A stretch of 64,000 nt of DNA from Mariniblastus sp964414815 (GCA_964414815.1 CAYPXY010000007.1:62001-126000); one strand, 5' to 3'. Positions 44,678 to 52,730 are shown, counted from the first letter of the stretch. Notes: a model not told the origin generated them from the sequence alone. Numbers and translations are program-made.

Positions 44678-46474
44678 TTAACTCAAATAGCGATTAAGTA
44701 TCGTATGCCAAAGTGCCATTCCTATATGCCCTGTTTGATGGTGTACGCTCGCATCAATAAGCTCAAAATAGCCGGGCCGGTGGTGATGGTGAATGGTGTA
44801 GGTTCTGCCGTTGATCGTGATTTGGCCACCATTTTGACGATGAGCAATTCCCTGCTTTTTCAAATAATTGCCAACTTCCTCAAAATCGTGGTTTCTCATT
44901 CGCTTTTGGCCTTCATCTCCCAGTGAACGCCACGTCTTTCCGGCAGGAAGTTGAGCGTAGTTCGAAACCCGAAACTCATATTGTAGCATCGGAGGTTTCA
45001 CACTCTTGGGGAACAACGCAACCAATCGACCACCGAATGGGAGTTTGAACATTGGGATGTCGATGTCTGATCCGTTGAATTTAACTGTCTTGTAACGAGA
45101 GAAACTTCCGCTCAGGCTGCGCATGAGTTTTTTGGTCTGGCCAACTTTTAATCCACCCCGCATGGCCATCATTTGCGCAGAACTGGATACACCAACGCCG
45201 TTTAGCCCGTAGAACTCTTCATAGGACATTCCCAGTTCATTGCCATCTCCTCCATTTCCAAACCAGTTGAGCGGATTGAATCCGATATTTGTAAACGGAA
45301 TCGAAATGTTAAATGCGCTATGCAGACCAGCACCCAAGGCAGCCGCTACCCAGCTATTGTCGGAACGACTTCCTAAATGATCAGGCAGGTTGAAGTCAAA
45401 CGCCCAGTCAATGTCCCACTGCAGATTGATGTTGTACGCTTCAACCAAGCCTTGCAGCCCGCCGATGATAAAATCGCCCGGACCCGGCAACAAGAAACGT
45501 GCCGCACCGAGTGCCACTCCGATCATGAACTTCCCTGTCGGATCGATTCCATTGATGGGGTCACTGTGGACGAAAGTGTAGTTATGATACGACTGAGGAT
45601 CCGACGAATTTCCGTAGAACGGATCGAGGGAAGTGAACGTGCCGGTTTGGGGATCGTACCAGCGGGCGCGAAGATATAGCTTGCCGATGTTGCGGTCGAA
45701 AGCTTCACCGTTGTAAAGGTAAACGGTCATCGGTGTGCCCACCATCGTCACGTTGAGTAGGTTGCCGTAAGCATCGAAGTGGTACAGTTGCTTGTGCCCT
45801 GTCCCGTTGGTAGCAACGGCAACGGCGGCATTGTATAGAACGCGAACGCTGCCGTGGCCATCGGTCCCGAACCAGACTTCCGACTTCTGATTCCAGTTTT
45901 CCGTGGCGGGATTCCAATCTGAAAGATTCGTCTGGCTGATTTGATCGTGGCCGATGGTGTATACCATTTGTTTGATCGGCGCTCCCACCTGACCGCTGGC
46001 ATCCACCGCAAATTCCGTCTCCGTCAGGACTTGTGAATAACCTGTCGGATTCTGGCTGTCGGTCAGATACTCAATGCGAGTGGTCGTGCTGGTACCGAAA
46101 CTGCCTACCTTCGTAGTGGTCGCAGCAATGCGATTGCCTGCCGAATCGTATTCGTAGGTGGTCGACGAATTGTCGTCATTGCCCATCTCGGAACCCCCGG
46201 TACGGGTGGAGGTCGACTTCGACATTTGTCCTTGCAGATTGTATTCAAATGTCTGTGTCGTGACGACCGGAGTTCCGATGAGCGGGTCCGGTTCCGTCGT
46301 GACCTTCGATGTCTGCTGAGTTTTGTCGTAGGCGTAAGCCACCGTCTTCGTGATCGAGCCTCTCGTAATCGTTTCGGTCAACAAGCGGTCGTTGGCATCA
46401 AAACTGTAGGCCGTCGTTTCCGTCGGATCGCTGCTGGTTTTGACTTGCGACAAGCGGTTGCCCGCCAGTTTCAA
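44678..46474 (-). CDS. C-terminal part of an RHS-family polymorphic toxin (5' truncated)
   Basis: About 599 codons. The sequence from LKLAGNRLSQVKTSSDPTETT onward has YD/RHS repeats and the core end motif YLRARWYDPQTGTFTSLDPF, after which RHS proteins switch to a variable toxin. The tip has TYTIHHHHRPGYFELID and a later SVHHQTGHIGMALW, reminiscent of the WHH/LHH-type HNH nucleases, so a DNase toxin is likely. The 5' end is cut by two repeat elements at 46475-46697; an open frame continues to 46654, but its extra residues come from those repeats. A separate RHS piece lies at 46950-47084. Activity is therefore doubtful. Confidence 0.82.
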   Translation of the reverse strand: MKLAGNRLSQVKTSSDPTETTAYSFDANDRLLTETITRGSITKTVAYAYDKTQQTSKVTTEPDPLIGTPVVTTQTFEYNLQGQMSKSTSTRTGGSEMGNDDNSSTTYEYDSAGNRIAATTTKVGSFGTSTTTRIEYLTDSQNPTGYSQVLTETEFAVDASGQVGAPIKQMVYTIGHDQISQTNLSDWNPATENWNQKSEVWFGTDGHGSVRVLYNAAVAVATNGTGHKQLYHFDAYGNLLNVTMVGTPMTVYLYNGEAFDRNIGKLYLRARWYDPQTGTFTSLDPFYGNSSDPQSYHNYTFVHSDPINGIDPTGKFMIGVALGAARFLLPGPGDFIIGGLQGLVEAYNINLQWDIDWAFDFNLPDHLGSRSDNSWVAAALGAGLHSAFNISIPFTNIGFNPLNWFGNGGDGNELGMSYEEFYGLNGVGVSSSAQMMAMRGGLKVGQTKKLMRSLSGSFSRYKTVKFNGSDIDIPMFKLPFGGRLVALFPKSVKPPMLQYEFRVSNYAQLPAGKTWRSLGDEGQKRMRNHDFEEVGNYLKKQGIAHRQNGGQITINGRTYTIHHHHRPGYFELIDASVHHQTGHIGMALWHTILNRYLS

Positions 46475-46582
46475 GTAGGGTGTGTGGAGCGGTCGCTGTA
46501 GCCATGAAAATTCACTTGGCGCCGGAAATGCAGCTTCCATTTGAGTACGGCAGGCACCCCAAAGCGACCGCGTAACACACCA
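46475..46582 (+). repeat. ~105-bp inverted-repeat-ended element, copy C
   Basis: Begins GTAGGGTGTGTGGAGCGGTC and ends GACCGCGTAACACACCA (108 bp). It lies at the broken 5' end of the RHS reading frame and is followed 11 bp later by copy D in the opposite orientation. Confidence 0.9.
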
Positions 46583-46593
46583 CCGGCGCGCGT

Positions 46594-46697
46594 GGTGTGT
46601 TACGCGGTCGATCTCGCTATTGGTTACTGAAATACCATAATACAGTTTTCTCATTGAAAATCGTTATGCGTAGCGCCGACCGCTCCACACACCCTAC
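46594..46697 (-). repeat. ~105-bp inverted-repeat-ended element, copy D
   Basis: Begins GGTGTGTTACGCGGTC and ends GACCGCTCCACACACCCTAC (104 bp), the reverse orientation of copy C. Together C and D form a large inverted pair inside the former RHS gene. Confidence 0.9.
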
Positions 46698-46778
46698 ACG
46701 CCTGATTCCGCATTCATTGAGCCACATTGTAGCATGGAATCGTTCCTTCGTCAGCGATGGTGTTTCGGCCCCTCTCCC

Positions 46779-46954
46779 CACTGCCAACCTGGATCGCGGT
46801 GCGCGCCGCAGGCGGGATCGGGACGAAAAAACGTCCCGATCCGCCACATGCGAACGCTCAGACGAGCGATCTCGGGCTTCTCAACTGCTAAAAACTAAAT
46901 TGTCAAAGAACATTTTCAACGACTATTAAGCCGTCCGAATTTTTTTACCCTACG
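46779..46954 (+). repeat. RHS-island direct repeat R3
   Basis: Starts CACTGCCAACCTGGATCGCG, has a strong hairpin GGATCGGGAC/GTCCCGATCC with a GAAAAAAC loop region, then AAATTGTCAAAGAACATTTT and a GTCCGAATTTTTTTACCC end. It truncates the upstream RHS fragment: the fragment's stop codon lies in its CCCTACG end. Confidence 0.85.
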
Positions 46955-47084
46955 CCACCCGGCCCCGTTCATCAAACACCGTTTCGGTGCGGTGCCGGGC
47001 GGTTTCACCGGCAACTACGATGGCTGGCCCGGTCGTGGCGATCTGCCGACCCAGCGAATCGTATTCGTAGTGGGCAAGCAACAT
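46950..47084 (-). pseudogene. RHS-repeat gene fragment
   Basis: 44 codons from an ATG at 47084 contain HYEYDSLGRQIATTGP and a VFDERGRVA end, both typical of YD repeats. The frame ends at a TAG supplied by repeat R3. It is probably an upstream piece of the same RHS gene that continues at 46474, separated by repeats. Confidence 0.75.
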
Positions 47085-47137
47085 CGCCCCGAAGAAAGAT
47101 CTTAACGAGTCGAGTGTCGGTCATTCATTTATTGCAC

Positions 47138-47167
47138 GATTACGATTACGATTACGATTACGATTGC
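47138..47167. repeat. Hexamer tandem repeat (GATTAC)
   Basis: About five copies of GATTAC, ending 49 bp before the trpG/pabA ATG. It is the one array here with a 6-bp rather than 7-bp unit. Confidence 0.85.
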
Positions 47168-47216
47168 GAACTGAAACCGGACAGGAAGTATTTTATTGGG
47201 AAACCCAACGCCAGCC

Positions 47217-47801
47217 ATGATTGCCATTATCGACAACTACGATTCGTTTACTTACAACCTCGTTCAGCGGTTGGGTGAAATTGATGCGTCGCTGGATATT
47301 CGCGTTTTCCGCAATGATCAGATCGAAGTCGATGCGATTGCAAAACTGGGGCCGTCGCATCTGATCATATCACCCGGTCCGTGTACGCCCAATGAAGCCG
47401 GGATTTCTGTGGCGTGCGTGGAGCAATTGCATGGGCGAATTCCAATTCTGGGAGTTTGCCTCGGCCATCAGTCCATCGGACAGGCTACCGGCGGCACGAT
47501 TGTTCGAGCCGCTCAGCTCATGCACGGAAAAACCGACCGCATCGAACACACCGGTACCACCCTTTTCGCGGGCTTGCCCAACCCGATGACAGCGACCCGC
47601 TACCATAGCCTTGTCATCGAGCCAGAAACTTTGTCTCGCGAGTTTACCGTCAACGCCTGGACGTTTGAAGCCGATGGCAGCAAGATCATTATGGGTATCG
47701 AGCATCAATCGGAGCCCACCTTTGGCGTTCAGTTTCATCCCGAAAGCTTTTTGACAGAACACGGCACGGACTTGCTGCGGAATTTCCTGGCGATAACATG
47801 A
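47217..47801 (+). CDS. Anthranilate/para-aminobenzoate synthase glutamine amidotransferase subunit
   Basis: 194 residues from the ATG at 47217. This class I glutamine amidotransferase supplies ammonia to make anthranilate (TrpG) or 4-amino-4-deoxychorismate (PabA). The nucleophile is Cys81 in GVCLGHQ, and the His and Glu are in FHPESFLTEHG. DNYDSFTYNLVQ and SPGPCTPNEAG are typical. Sequence alone does not tell trpG from pabA, and the partner (trpE or pabB) is not in the window, so no symbol is given. Confidence 0.93.
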   Translation: MIAIIDNYDSFTYNLVQRLGEIDASLDIRVFRNDQIEVDAIAKLGPSHLIISPGPCTPNEAGISVACVEQLHGRIPILGVCLGHQSIGQATGGTIVRAAQLMHGKTDRIEHTGTTLFAGLPNPMTATRYHSLVIEPETLSREFTVNAWTFEADGSKIIMGIEHQSEPTFGVQFHPESFLTEHGTDLLRNFLAIT

Positions 47802-47822
47802 GCATGCCAGATGCACAAGGAT

Positions 47823-47927
47823 GTAGGGTGTGTAGCGGTCGTGTTGGTCCTTGCAGTTGATAAAGCAATTCGACGGATGCTGAACCAGTATGGAGGAAAT
47901 AAAATCGAACGACCGCGTAACACACCA
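47823..47927 (+). repeat. ~105-bp inverted-repeat-ended element, copy E
   Basis: Begins GTAGGGTGTGTAGCGGTC and ends GACCGCGTAACACACCA (105 bp). It lies 21 bp after the trpG/pabA stop and 9 bp before the full ~254-bp element at 47937. Confidence 0.9.
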
Positions 47928-47936
47928 TGTACAATT

Positions 47937-48190
47937 GTTTAGCCGCAAGCCGAAGCCGACCACCAGTCGCTTGCAGCTAAAGCAGGCATATCCGATTGAT
48001 TCACGATTGAAGTTGGAAGATCGAGAGGTGGTCGGCGCAGGCGCGTCGGGTAGAGGCCGCCTCTGCATACGACATGCCTATCAATAAGACACATGTAAGC
48101 CGGCGCCCCACGCGCCTTTGGGGGGTGCCGATGGACCCATTTCAGGGTTGCTGTAGTTTTGCGGCACCCCCCGACGGCTTGTGGCTAAAC
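47937..48190. repeat. ~254-bp palindromic element, full copy 2
   Basis: Begins GTTTAGCCGCAAGCCG and ends CGGCTTGTGGCTAAAC. GCCGACCACC and GGTGGTCGGC in the left half pair perfectly, and GGGGGGTGCC with GGCACCCCCC pair in the right half. It ends 44 bp before the moeA start. Confidence 0.92.
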
Positions 48191-48234
48191 GGTTCAATTT
48201 CCCAAAACGATTACCATCTACATCATCTCCCCCT

Positions 48235-49521
48235 ATGTCCCAATCCATGATTCCATTTAATGATGCCCTGCAACGAATTCAGGAAACCATTTCTATTCGA
48301 TCGACAGAAACCGTTGACCTGCAATTGGCGGTGGGGCGTGTTCTGGCTGCGCCGATTTTTGCGGATGTCGATTCTCCGCCTCATCGAAAATCGGTGATGG
48401 ACGGCTACGCGGTCCGAAGCTCCGATATCAACGAGCGCCGAACGCGATTGAGAGTTACTGAAACCATCGTTGCGGGGGGGTGGCCGACGAAGACCGTGCT
48501 CGAAGGTGAGGCGGCACGAATCATGACGGGAGCACCGATTCCAGACGGAGCAGACGCGGTGGTGATGGTCGAGAAGACAATCTTCGGACAGGATGGAGAC
48601 GAAAATTTTGTCGTGATCGAACTTGATCATTTGAACCCGGGTCAGCACCTCATTGATCAGGGCGATGTATTTTCACGCGGTCAGGTTTTGCTACCGGCCG
48701 GTCACTGCATTCGGGCGTTCGAGATCGGATTGTTGGCCGAAGCCGGTTCGGATCGAATCTCCGTGGTGTCGAGACCGACCGTGGCGATTCTTCCAACGGG
48801 AAATGAACTGATTGACTACACCCAAGTGCCCGATCGTAGCCAGATTCGAAATTCGAACGGACCGATGTTGTGGGCGATGGTTCGGCAAGCCGGACTCAGC
48901 GCGACCTTGCTGCCAGCTTGCCGCGACGATGAAGACGAATTGCAACAACAGATTGAGATCGGATTGAAGCACGATCTGCTGTTGATCACCGGTGGAGTTT
49001 CAGAAGGTATCCTGGACTTGATTCCCCGAACGTTGGAGCGGCTCGGAGTGAAGCAGGTGTTTCATAGAGTCAATATGAAGCCCGGTAAGCCGATCTGGTT
49101 TGGTGTTCGGGGTTCTTCGGACAGCGATTCAAGCGGTGCAAATCACGACGCGGACCGTCCCACGAACGGGCAAGAAGTCAGTTATGTTTTTGGGCTACCT
49201 GGAAATCCGGTCAGCAGCCTGGTGGGATTTCATTTGTTTGTTCAGGCTGCGATGAGGTGCATGGAGGGGCGGGATCCGAAACCTGGGTTTGTTGATGCCA
49301 GGCTTTCGCAAGATCATGAAGTTCGAGGAAATCGGGACAGCTTTTGGCCGGGCCGGCTGGTGGAGAGTCAGGATGCAATTCGCTGGGTCGAACCCTTGTC
49401 GTGGCGAGGCTCCTCCGACTCGTTGTCGATCACGCGATCCGACGGGTTGATTTATTTGCCGGGAAGCACGGGCGGTGCAGCGGCCGGTACACAAGTGCGG
49501 TTCTACTCCTGGTCCTGGTAA
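48235..49521 (+). CDS. moeA: Molybdopterin molybdenumtransferase
   Basis: 428 residues from the ATG at 48235; an earlier GTG at 48181 falls inside a repeat and is rejected. MoeA inserts molybdenum into adenylylated molybdopterin. Landmarks: DSPPHRKSVMDGYAVR, MTGAPIPDGADAVVMVE, RPTVAILPTGNEL, the ITGGVS segment and VFHRVNMKPGKPIWFG; the C-terminal GLPGNPVSSLVGF is also seen. An insertion of Ser/Asp-rich residues (RGSSDSDSSGANHDADRPTNGQ) splits the usual WFG-x-GLPGNP stretch. It overlaps yacG (opposite strand) by 19 bp. Confidence 0.95.
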   Translation: MSQSMIPFNDALQRIQETISIRSTETVDLQLAVGRVLAAPIFADVDSPPHRKSVMDGYAVRSSDINERRTRLRVTETIVAGGWPTKTVLEGEAARIMTGAPIPDGADAVVMVEKTIFGQDGDENFVVIELDHLNPGQHLIDQGDVFSRGQVLLPAGHCIRAFEIGLLAEAGSDRISVVSRPTVAILPTGNELIDYTQVPDRSQIRNSNGPMLWAMVRQAGLSATLLPACRDDEDELQQQIEIGLKHDLLLITGGVSEGILDLIPRTLERLGVKQVFHRVNMKPGKPIWFGVRGSSDSDSSGANHDADRPTNGQEVSYVFGLPGNPVSSLVGFHLFVQAAMRCMEGRDPKPGFVDARLSQDHEVRGNRDSFWPGRLVESQDAIRWVEPLSWRGSSDSLSITRSDGLIYLPGSTGGAAAGTQVRFYSWSW

Positions 49522-49751
49522 GGATCTTCATCCGGTTCGGGGCAGTTTTCGCCTTCGTAGGGAAGCCCATATGATTCGTTGAGCCATCGTCCGAGATCGA
49601 TCTGCCGGCAGCGTGGACTGCAAAACGGCATTGCCGAACTTTCCAGCTGGTCAAACCGTTTTTCGCAAATGGGACATGGAATCCAGGCCGGGGATTTCTG
49701 CGGAGATTTCGGAGGATTGGTGGGGTCGCCACACGAAGGTTCAATGGCCAT
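49503..49751 (-). CDS. yacG: DNA gyrase inhibitor YacG (zinc ribbon)
   Basis: 82 residues from the ATG at 49751. The zinc ribbon has the family's four cysteines: CPICEKRF at about residue 26 and FCSPRCRQIDLGRWLNESYGLP. YacG proteins bind gyrase and inhibit it. The acidic C-terminal tail (CPEPDEDPYQDQE) is longer than the core needs and is common in the family. It converges on and overlaps the moeA stop. Confidence 0.92.
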   Translation of the reverse strand: MAIEPSCGDPTNPPKSPQKSPAWIPCPICEKRFDQLESSAMPFCSPRCRQIDLGRWLNESYGLPYEGENCPEPDEDPYQDQE

Positions 49752-49882
49752 ATTGGCGAATGGGATTGAGCGAAGGTGATCACTTATACTTGCACAGAGC
49801 AATTATTGCCGGGCCGTTCGATTTTGGCTAGACTGGCGTCATTGAGATAACAAACGATAAAGAAAATCGAAGGTGATGACGG

Positions 49883-49948
49883 ATGGATGGACTGATTAAA
49901 TTTCTTGTGATTGTTGCGTTGTCATTGTGTACCTTCTGGATGCTATGA
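49883..49948 (+). CDS. Tiny hydrophobic ORF overlapping the next gene
   Basis: 21 residues, mostly hydrophobic (DGLIKFLVIVALSLCTFWML), starting with ATG at 49883 after a GAAGGTGATG sequence. Its stop codon overlaps the ATG of the following membrane protein gene as ATGA, a common coupling layout. It could be a real single-pass membrane peptide or simply a leader that helps translation of the next gene. Expression has not been shown. Confidence 0.4.
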   Translation: MDGLIKFLVIVALSLCTFWML

Positions 49949-50340
49949 AGTGGGGTTCCTTGGATATACAGCGTGTCCCCTGGTGGATCGTTGTGGCGGC
50001 CGTGGTGGTGCTGTACTTTGGGTTTCACCGAGTTCGTGGCCATCTTCCGGATAGCCTGTTTCGCGATTCCTTTCCAAGTTTTCTAGCGATCGTTTTGCTG
50101 TTTTCAATCGTCGAATTGCAGTCCGACATTCGATTTCATTCCCGTCGAATGAAATTTTGGATTTTGCTTTTGACGACGACGGGAGCGGCGATTTGGTTCG
50201 AAGGGATCGTTCCACTTTTCTACCGCCGATCGACAGGAGACATCAAGGACGTGTATGCGATGCTGGGCGGATTTGCCGTGTATTGGGTGCTCCAGTCTAT
50301 CCCGTACTATTTTGGAGCGACGTCGCGGTTTGACAACTGA
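49945..50340 (+). CDS. Small integral membrane protein
   Basis: 131 residues from the ATG at 49945. About four membrane segments (roughly 12-28, 44-60, 72-90 and 105-125) with basic loops (RVRGH, HSRRMK). The segment GDIKDVYAMLGGF resembles the C-terminal part of VanZ-like proteins, but the match is weak. It overlaps the tiny ORF upstream by ATGA, and its last 34 bp overlap the convergent coiled-coil protein gene. Confidence 0.6.
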   Translation: MKWGSLDIQRVPWWIVVAAVVVLYFGFHRVRGHLPDSLFRDSFPSFLAIVLLFSIVELQSDIRFHSRRMKFWILLLTTTGAAIWFEGIVPLFYRRSTGDIKDVYAMLGGFAVYWVLQSIPYYFGATSRFDN

Positions 50341-51530
50341 TTCATCAGCACACCGTCGAGCATGGATTCGATGCCTTTAAGCTGTTCGTTGCAGCGACGT
50401 TCCACTGTGTGGCGCTCGTCCACGGCTGCATTTCTTTCTTGCGTCAACTGGGCAACCTGATTTTGCAGCTCGGTGGTTCGAGCCATCATCGCTTTTAGCT
50501 CTTCATCTTTCTGCAGGAGTACCACTTGAGTTTCTTCGATTTCACGAACGCGTGTTTGAAGCTGGCTCTCCATCCGCTCGATGGCATCTTTGAGTTGATC
50601 GTTTTCCTGTTGCAGTTCAAGTGCTTTTTCGGTCGCCGTTTGAGGGTAGCCTCTTAAATGACTGCCCTGGAACATTGAGCCGTGTTGTAAGTAGCCTTGC
50701 CCACCCTGCCAGGTATGGGCGGGTTCGTGATACCGCTGGTCGGGTCGCGATTGAGGTGAGCCGACGTGATTGCTGTAGTGAGGTGGCTGGCCGCGAGAGG
50801 GCTGCTGCGGAGCGTAGTTCTGGTTCGCATTGCCCAACGATTCCTGCCTGGCTCGTTCCATCGAGTAGTTGGGATTGGCAAAGGGATGTTCGGGAGCGGG
50901 ACCGCCTGCCCGGTCGTCAATCATCTCATAGGGCGGCTGAGACGGATAAGGCTCGTTGGTGGCTTGGGGATAGACGGGGCCGCGATCCAACTGGGGAGGT
51001 TGATTGTAAGGTTGAATCGGCAGCGATTCTCCATAACCGCTTCCATAACCGCTTCCGTAGGGGTAATCCTGTGCATAGCCCATGGGCGGACCGGTTTGCA
51101 GGCCGGGCGACATGCCATAGGGCATCAACGGCGGACCCGAGTGAGGCGATGGTCCGTCATACGGATTCATTTGAGGCGCAGGCGTCTGGTAGACCCGAGG
51201 CGCAGGGCTTTGGTAGGCGGCTGGTTGCACCCAAGAGGGATCATCCCACTGGCGATTCCGGCGAGCCGACTCAAGCTCGTTTTGATGGTGGCGATCAGGA
51301 TGCGATTGGAGTCGCTGTTGATCTTCGGCCATTTTTCGGGCGGTTGCCCGGTCAATGACACGCAGCTCTTTCGGCTGATGATTCTGGGCCACGTCCTTTT
51401 CCTGCGCCCATGCCATCAAGGGCAAGCACCCGACGGAGACGGTCAAGACGGTCAACCGCAAGCGGGATCGTCTCCGCGATCGAGGAGTGACGGGGGCCAG
51501 GTTGGGCTGAAGTAGGGAGTGGTCGTTCAT
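50307..51530 (-). CDS. Exported Pro/Tyr/Gln-rich protein with C-terminal coiled coil
   Basis: 407 residues. A basic N-terminus (RSRRRSRLRL) and hydrophobic core end at MAWAQEKD, a signal peptide. Residues about 50-300 are low-complexity, rich in Pro, Gln, Tyr, Ser and Gly (for instance MPYGMSPGLQTGPPMGYAQ), so probably unstructured. Residues about 305-395 are a heptad coiled coil (LELQQENDQLKDAIERMESQL). No known domain was seen. It may be a periplasmic or surface scaffold. It lies beside the flagellar genes but is not obviously one of them. Confidence 0.65.
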   Translation of the reverse strand: MNDHSLLQPNLAPVTPRSRRRSRLRLTVLTVSVGCLPLMAWAQEKDVAQNHQPKELRVIDRATARKMAEDQQRLQSHPDRHHQNELESARRNRQWDDPSWVQPAAYQSPAPRVYQTPAPQMNPYDGPSPHSGPPLMPYGMSPGLQTGPPMGYAQDYPYGSGYGSGYGESLPIQPYNQPPQLDRGPVYPQATNEPYPSQPPYEMIDDRAGGPAPEHPFANPNYSMERARQESLGNANQNYAPQQPSRGQPPHYSNHVGSPQSRPDQRYHEPAHTWQGGQGYLQHGSMFQGSHLRGYPQTATEKALELQQENDQLKDAIERMESQLQTRVREIEETQVVLLQKDEELKAMMARTTELQNQVAQLTQERNAAVDERHTVERRCNEQLKGIESMLDGVLMNQLSNRDVAPK

Positions 51531-51559
51531 TGAAATTCCGTTTTCAATTCACCGATAGG

Positions 51560-51748
51560 TTAGTCGTACTCACACTCTATCAGGATCGCCTCACCGCAGG
51601 AACAGCGAACTTCGATCGCGGTGATAGTATCGCCATCCCTGTGAAGCTTGACGTTCCGGGGCAGCCGTTCCTTCGGCCCGATCGTGACCTTGGGCAAAAG
51701 ATGCTGGTGAGCCAACGGGCGAGCTGGAATGAAATTGGTCGTCTCCAT
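51560..51748 (-). CDS. Small cysteine-containing protein of unknown function
   Basis: 62 residues, with a C-terminal VRCSCGEAILIECEY sequence that gives three cysteines, perhaps for metal. It starts with ATG at 51748, 34 bp downstream of fliA on the same strand, so it may be part of the flagellar transcript. No family was recognised. Confidence 0.6.
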   Translation of the reverse strand: METTNFIPARPLAHQHLLPKVTIGPKERLPRNVKLHRDGDTITAIEVRCSCGEAILIECEYD

Positions 51749-51782
51749 ACGTCGGTTGCGTCCTTATGATTGTCTAGCTTAT

Positions 51783-52499
51783 CTATTCTGTTTCCGTAAG
51801 ATCGTGTTCGATCATTTCCTTGAGCCGAAACGTGGCGGAACTGAGTACTCGCGAAACGCGTGATTCCGACAAGTTGATGATGGTACCGATTTCCTTGAGC
51901 GTCAAATCTTCGGTGTAGTACAGCGTCAACACGATGCGTTCGCGTTCCGGGAGCTGCCCAATGCAGTCGGCCATTTTTTCGATCAGCTCGCGGGCTTCGA
52001 TGTCCGATTCAGGTGAATCCTGGATGCGGTCACGACAAACATCGGCGGCGGATTGAAGATCGGACCAGTCCGTCGGCTGCGTGAACCGGATCGCTTCCAG
52101 GGTTTCCGACACCCGTTCATCCGGCCAGCCCAGGTGCTGCGCCATTTGCTCGGGGGATACCGGACCCTGGAGTTGATCATAGGCTCGTTTGAGCTCGGCA
52201 ATCTGCTCGAGCATCTTTTGTGAGAGATTCGAGTTCTTTCGAAGCTCATCGACAATCGCCCCTCGAATTCGAGTGTAAGAAAATGTACGAAACTGAACGC
52301 CTCGGGCGGGATCGAAACTGCGAGCGGCTTCTACCAGTCCCACCATACCGGCTTGTTCAAGGTTCTCGCGGTCGCAATGGTCTGGCAAGTTGACCGCCAT
52401 CGTGCTGAGAATTTTCCGCACGTAATCAAGATTGTCCAGGATCAGGTTTTCGACCTGATGATTGGAGGCTTGATGGTAGGCTTGAACAGCAGAGTTCAT
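51783..52499 (-). CDS. fliA: Flagellar sigma factor (sigma-28)
   Basis: 238 residues from the ATG at 52499. Region 2 shows EQAGMVGLVEAARSFDPARGVQFRTFSYTRIRGAI, diagnostic of FliA-type sigma factors. Region 3 (DELRKNSNLSQKMLEQIAEL) and region 4 (LTLYYTEDLTLKEIGTIINLSESRVSR) are complete. It directs RNA polymerase to late flagellar and chemotaxis promoters. Upstream are a small membrane protein gene and fliL. An anti-sigma FlgM was not seen. Confidence 0.92.
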   Translation of the reverse strand: MNSAVQAYHQASNHQVENLILDNLDYVRKILSTMAVNLPDHCDRENLEQAGMVGLVEAARSFDPARGVQFRTFSYTRIRGAIVDELRKNSNLSQKMLEQIAELKRAYDQLQGPVSPEQMAQHLGWPDERVSETLEAIRFTQPTDWSDLQSAADVCRDRIQDSPESDIEARELIEKMADCIGQLPERERIVLTLYYTEDLTLKEIGTIINLSESRVSRVLSSATFRLKEMIEHDLTETE

Positions 52500-52507
52500 G
52501 GGGAAAT

Positions 52508-52729
52508 TCAGCCTGGAGCGTTGGCGATGTAAATAACACTGATCCCAAACGAGACCAACAGACTCATCAGTACCCCCGACACCAGTGCTCGCAGCAGGAT
52601 GACATCCGGTTCGAGTCCGGACACTGTGCCGATCAGTGTTGCCGAGCAGGCGGTCAGCAATCCAGCGACCGTGCCCCAAGCACTGTTGCGTTTCATCCGC
52701 CGGCGTATGAGTTGTTCTTTGAGCGACAT
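52508..52729 (-). CDS. Small two-helix membrane protein in flagellar operon
   Basis: 73 residues with two hydrophobic stretches (about 19-38 and 45-69). The ATG at 52729 lies 1 bp past the fliL stop codon, and its stop codon is 8 bp before fliA, so co-expression is likely. The basic N-terminus (KEQLIRRRMKR) suggests cytoplasmic orientation. No family was recognised; its site suggests a minor flagellar or motor accessory role. Confidence 0.7.
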   Translation of the reverse strand: MSLKEQLIRRRMKRNSAWGTVAGLLTACSATLIGTVSGLEPDVILLRALVSGVLMSLLVSFGISVIYIANAPG

Positions 52730-52730
52730 T

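Noticed and set aside
46475..46654. N-terminal extension of the RHS frame upstream of codon LKLAGN
   Set aside because: The sequence is translated from two repeat elements (for example DRVTHH, from GACCGCGTAACACACC), not from RHS-type coding DNA.
48181..48234. GTG start for moeA within the 254-bp element
   Set aside because: Extra residues (AKRFNFPKRLPSTSSPP) are unlike any MoeA start; the ATG at 48235 gives the usual N-terminus.
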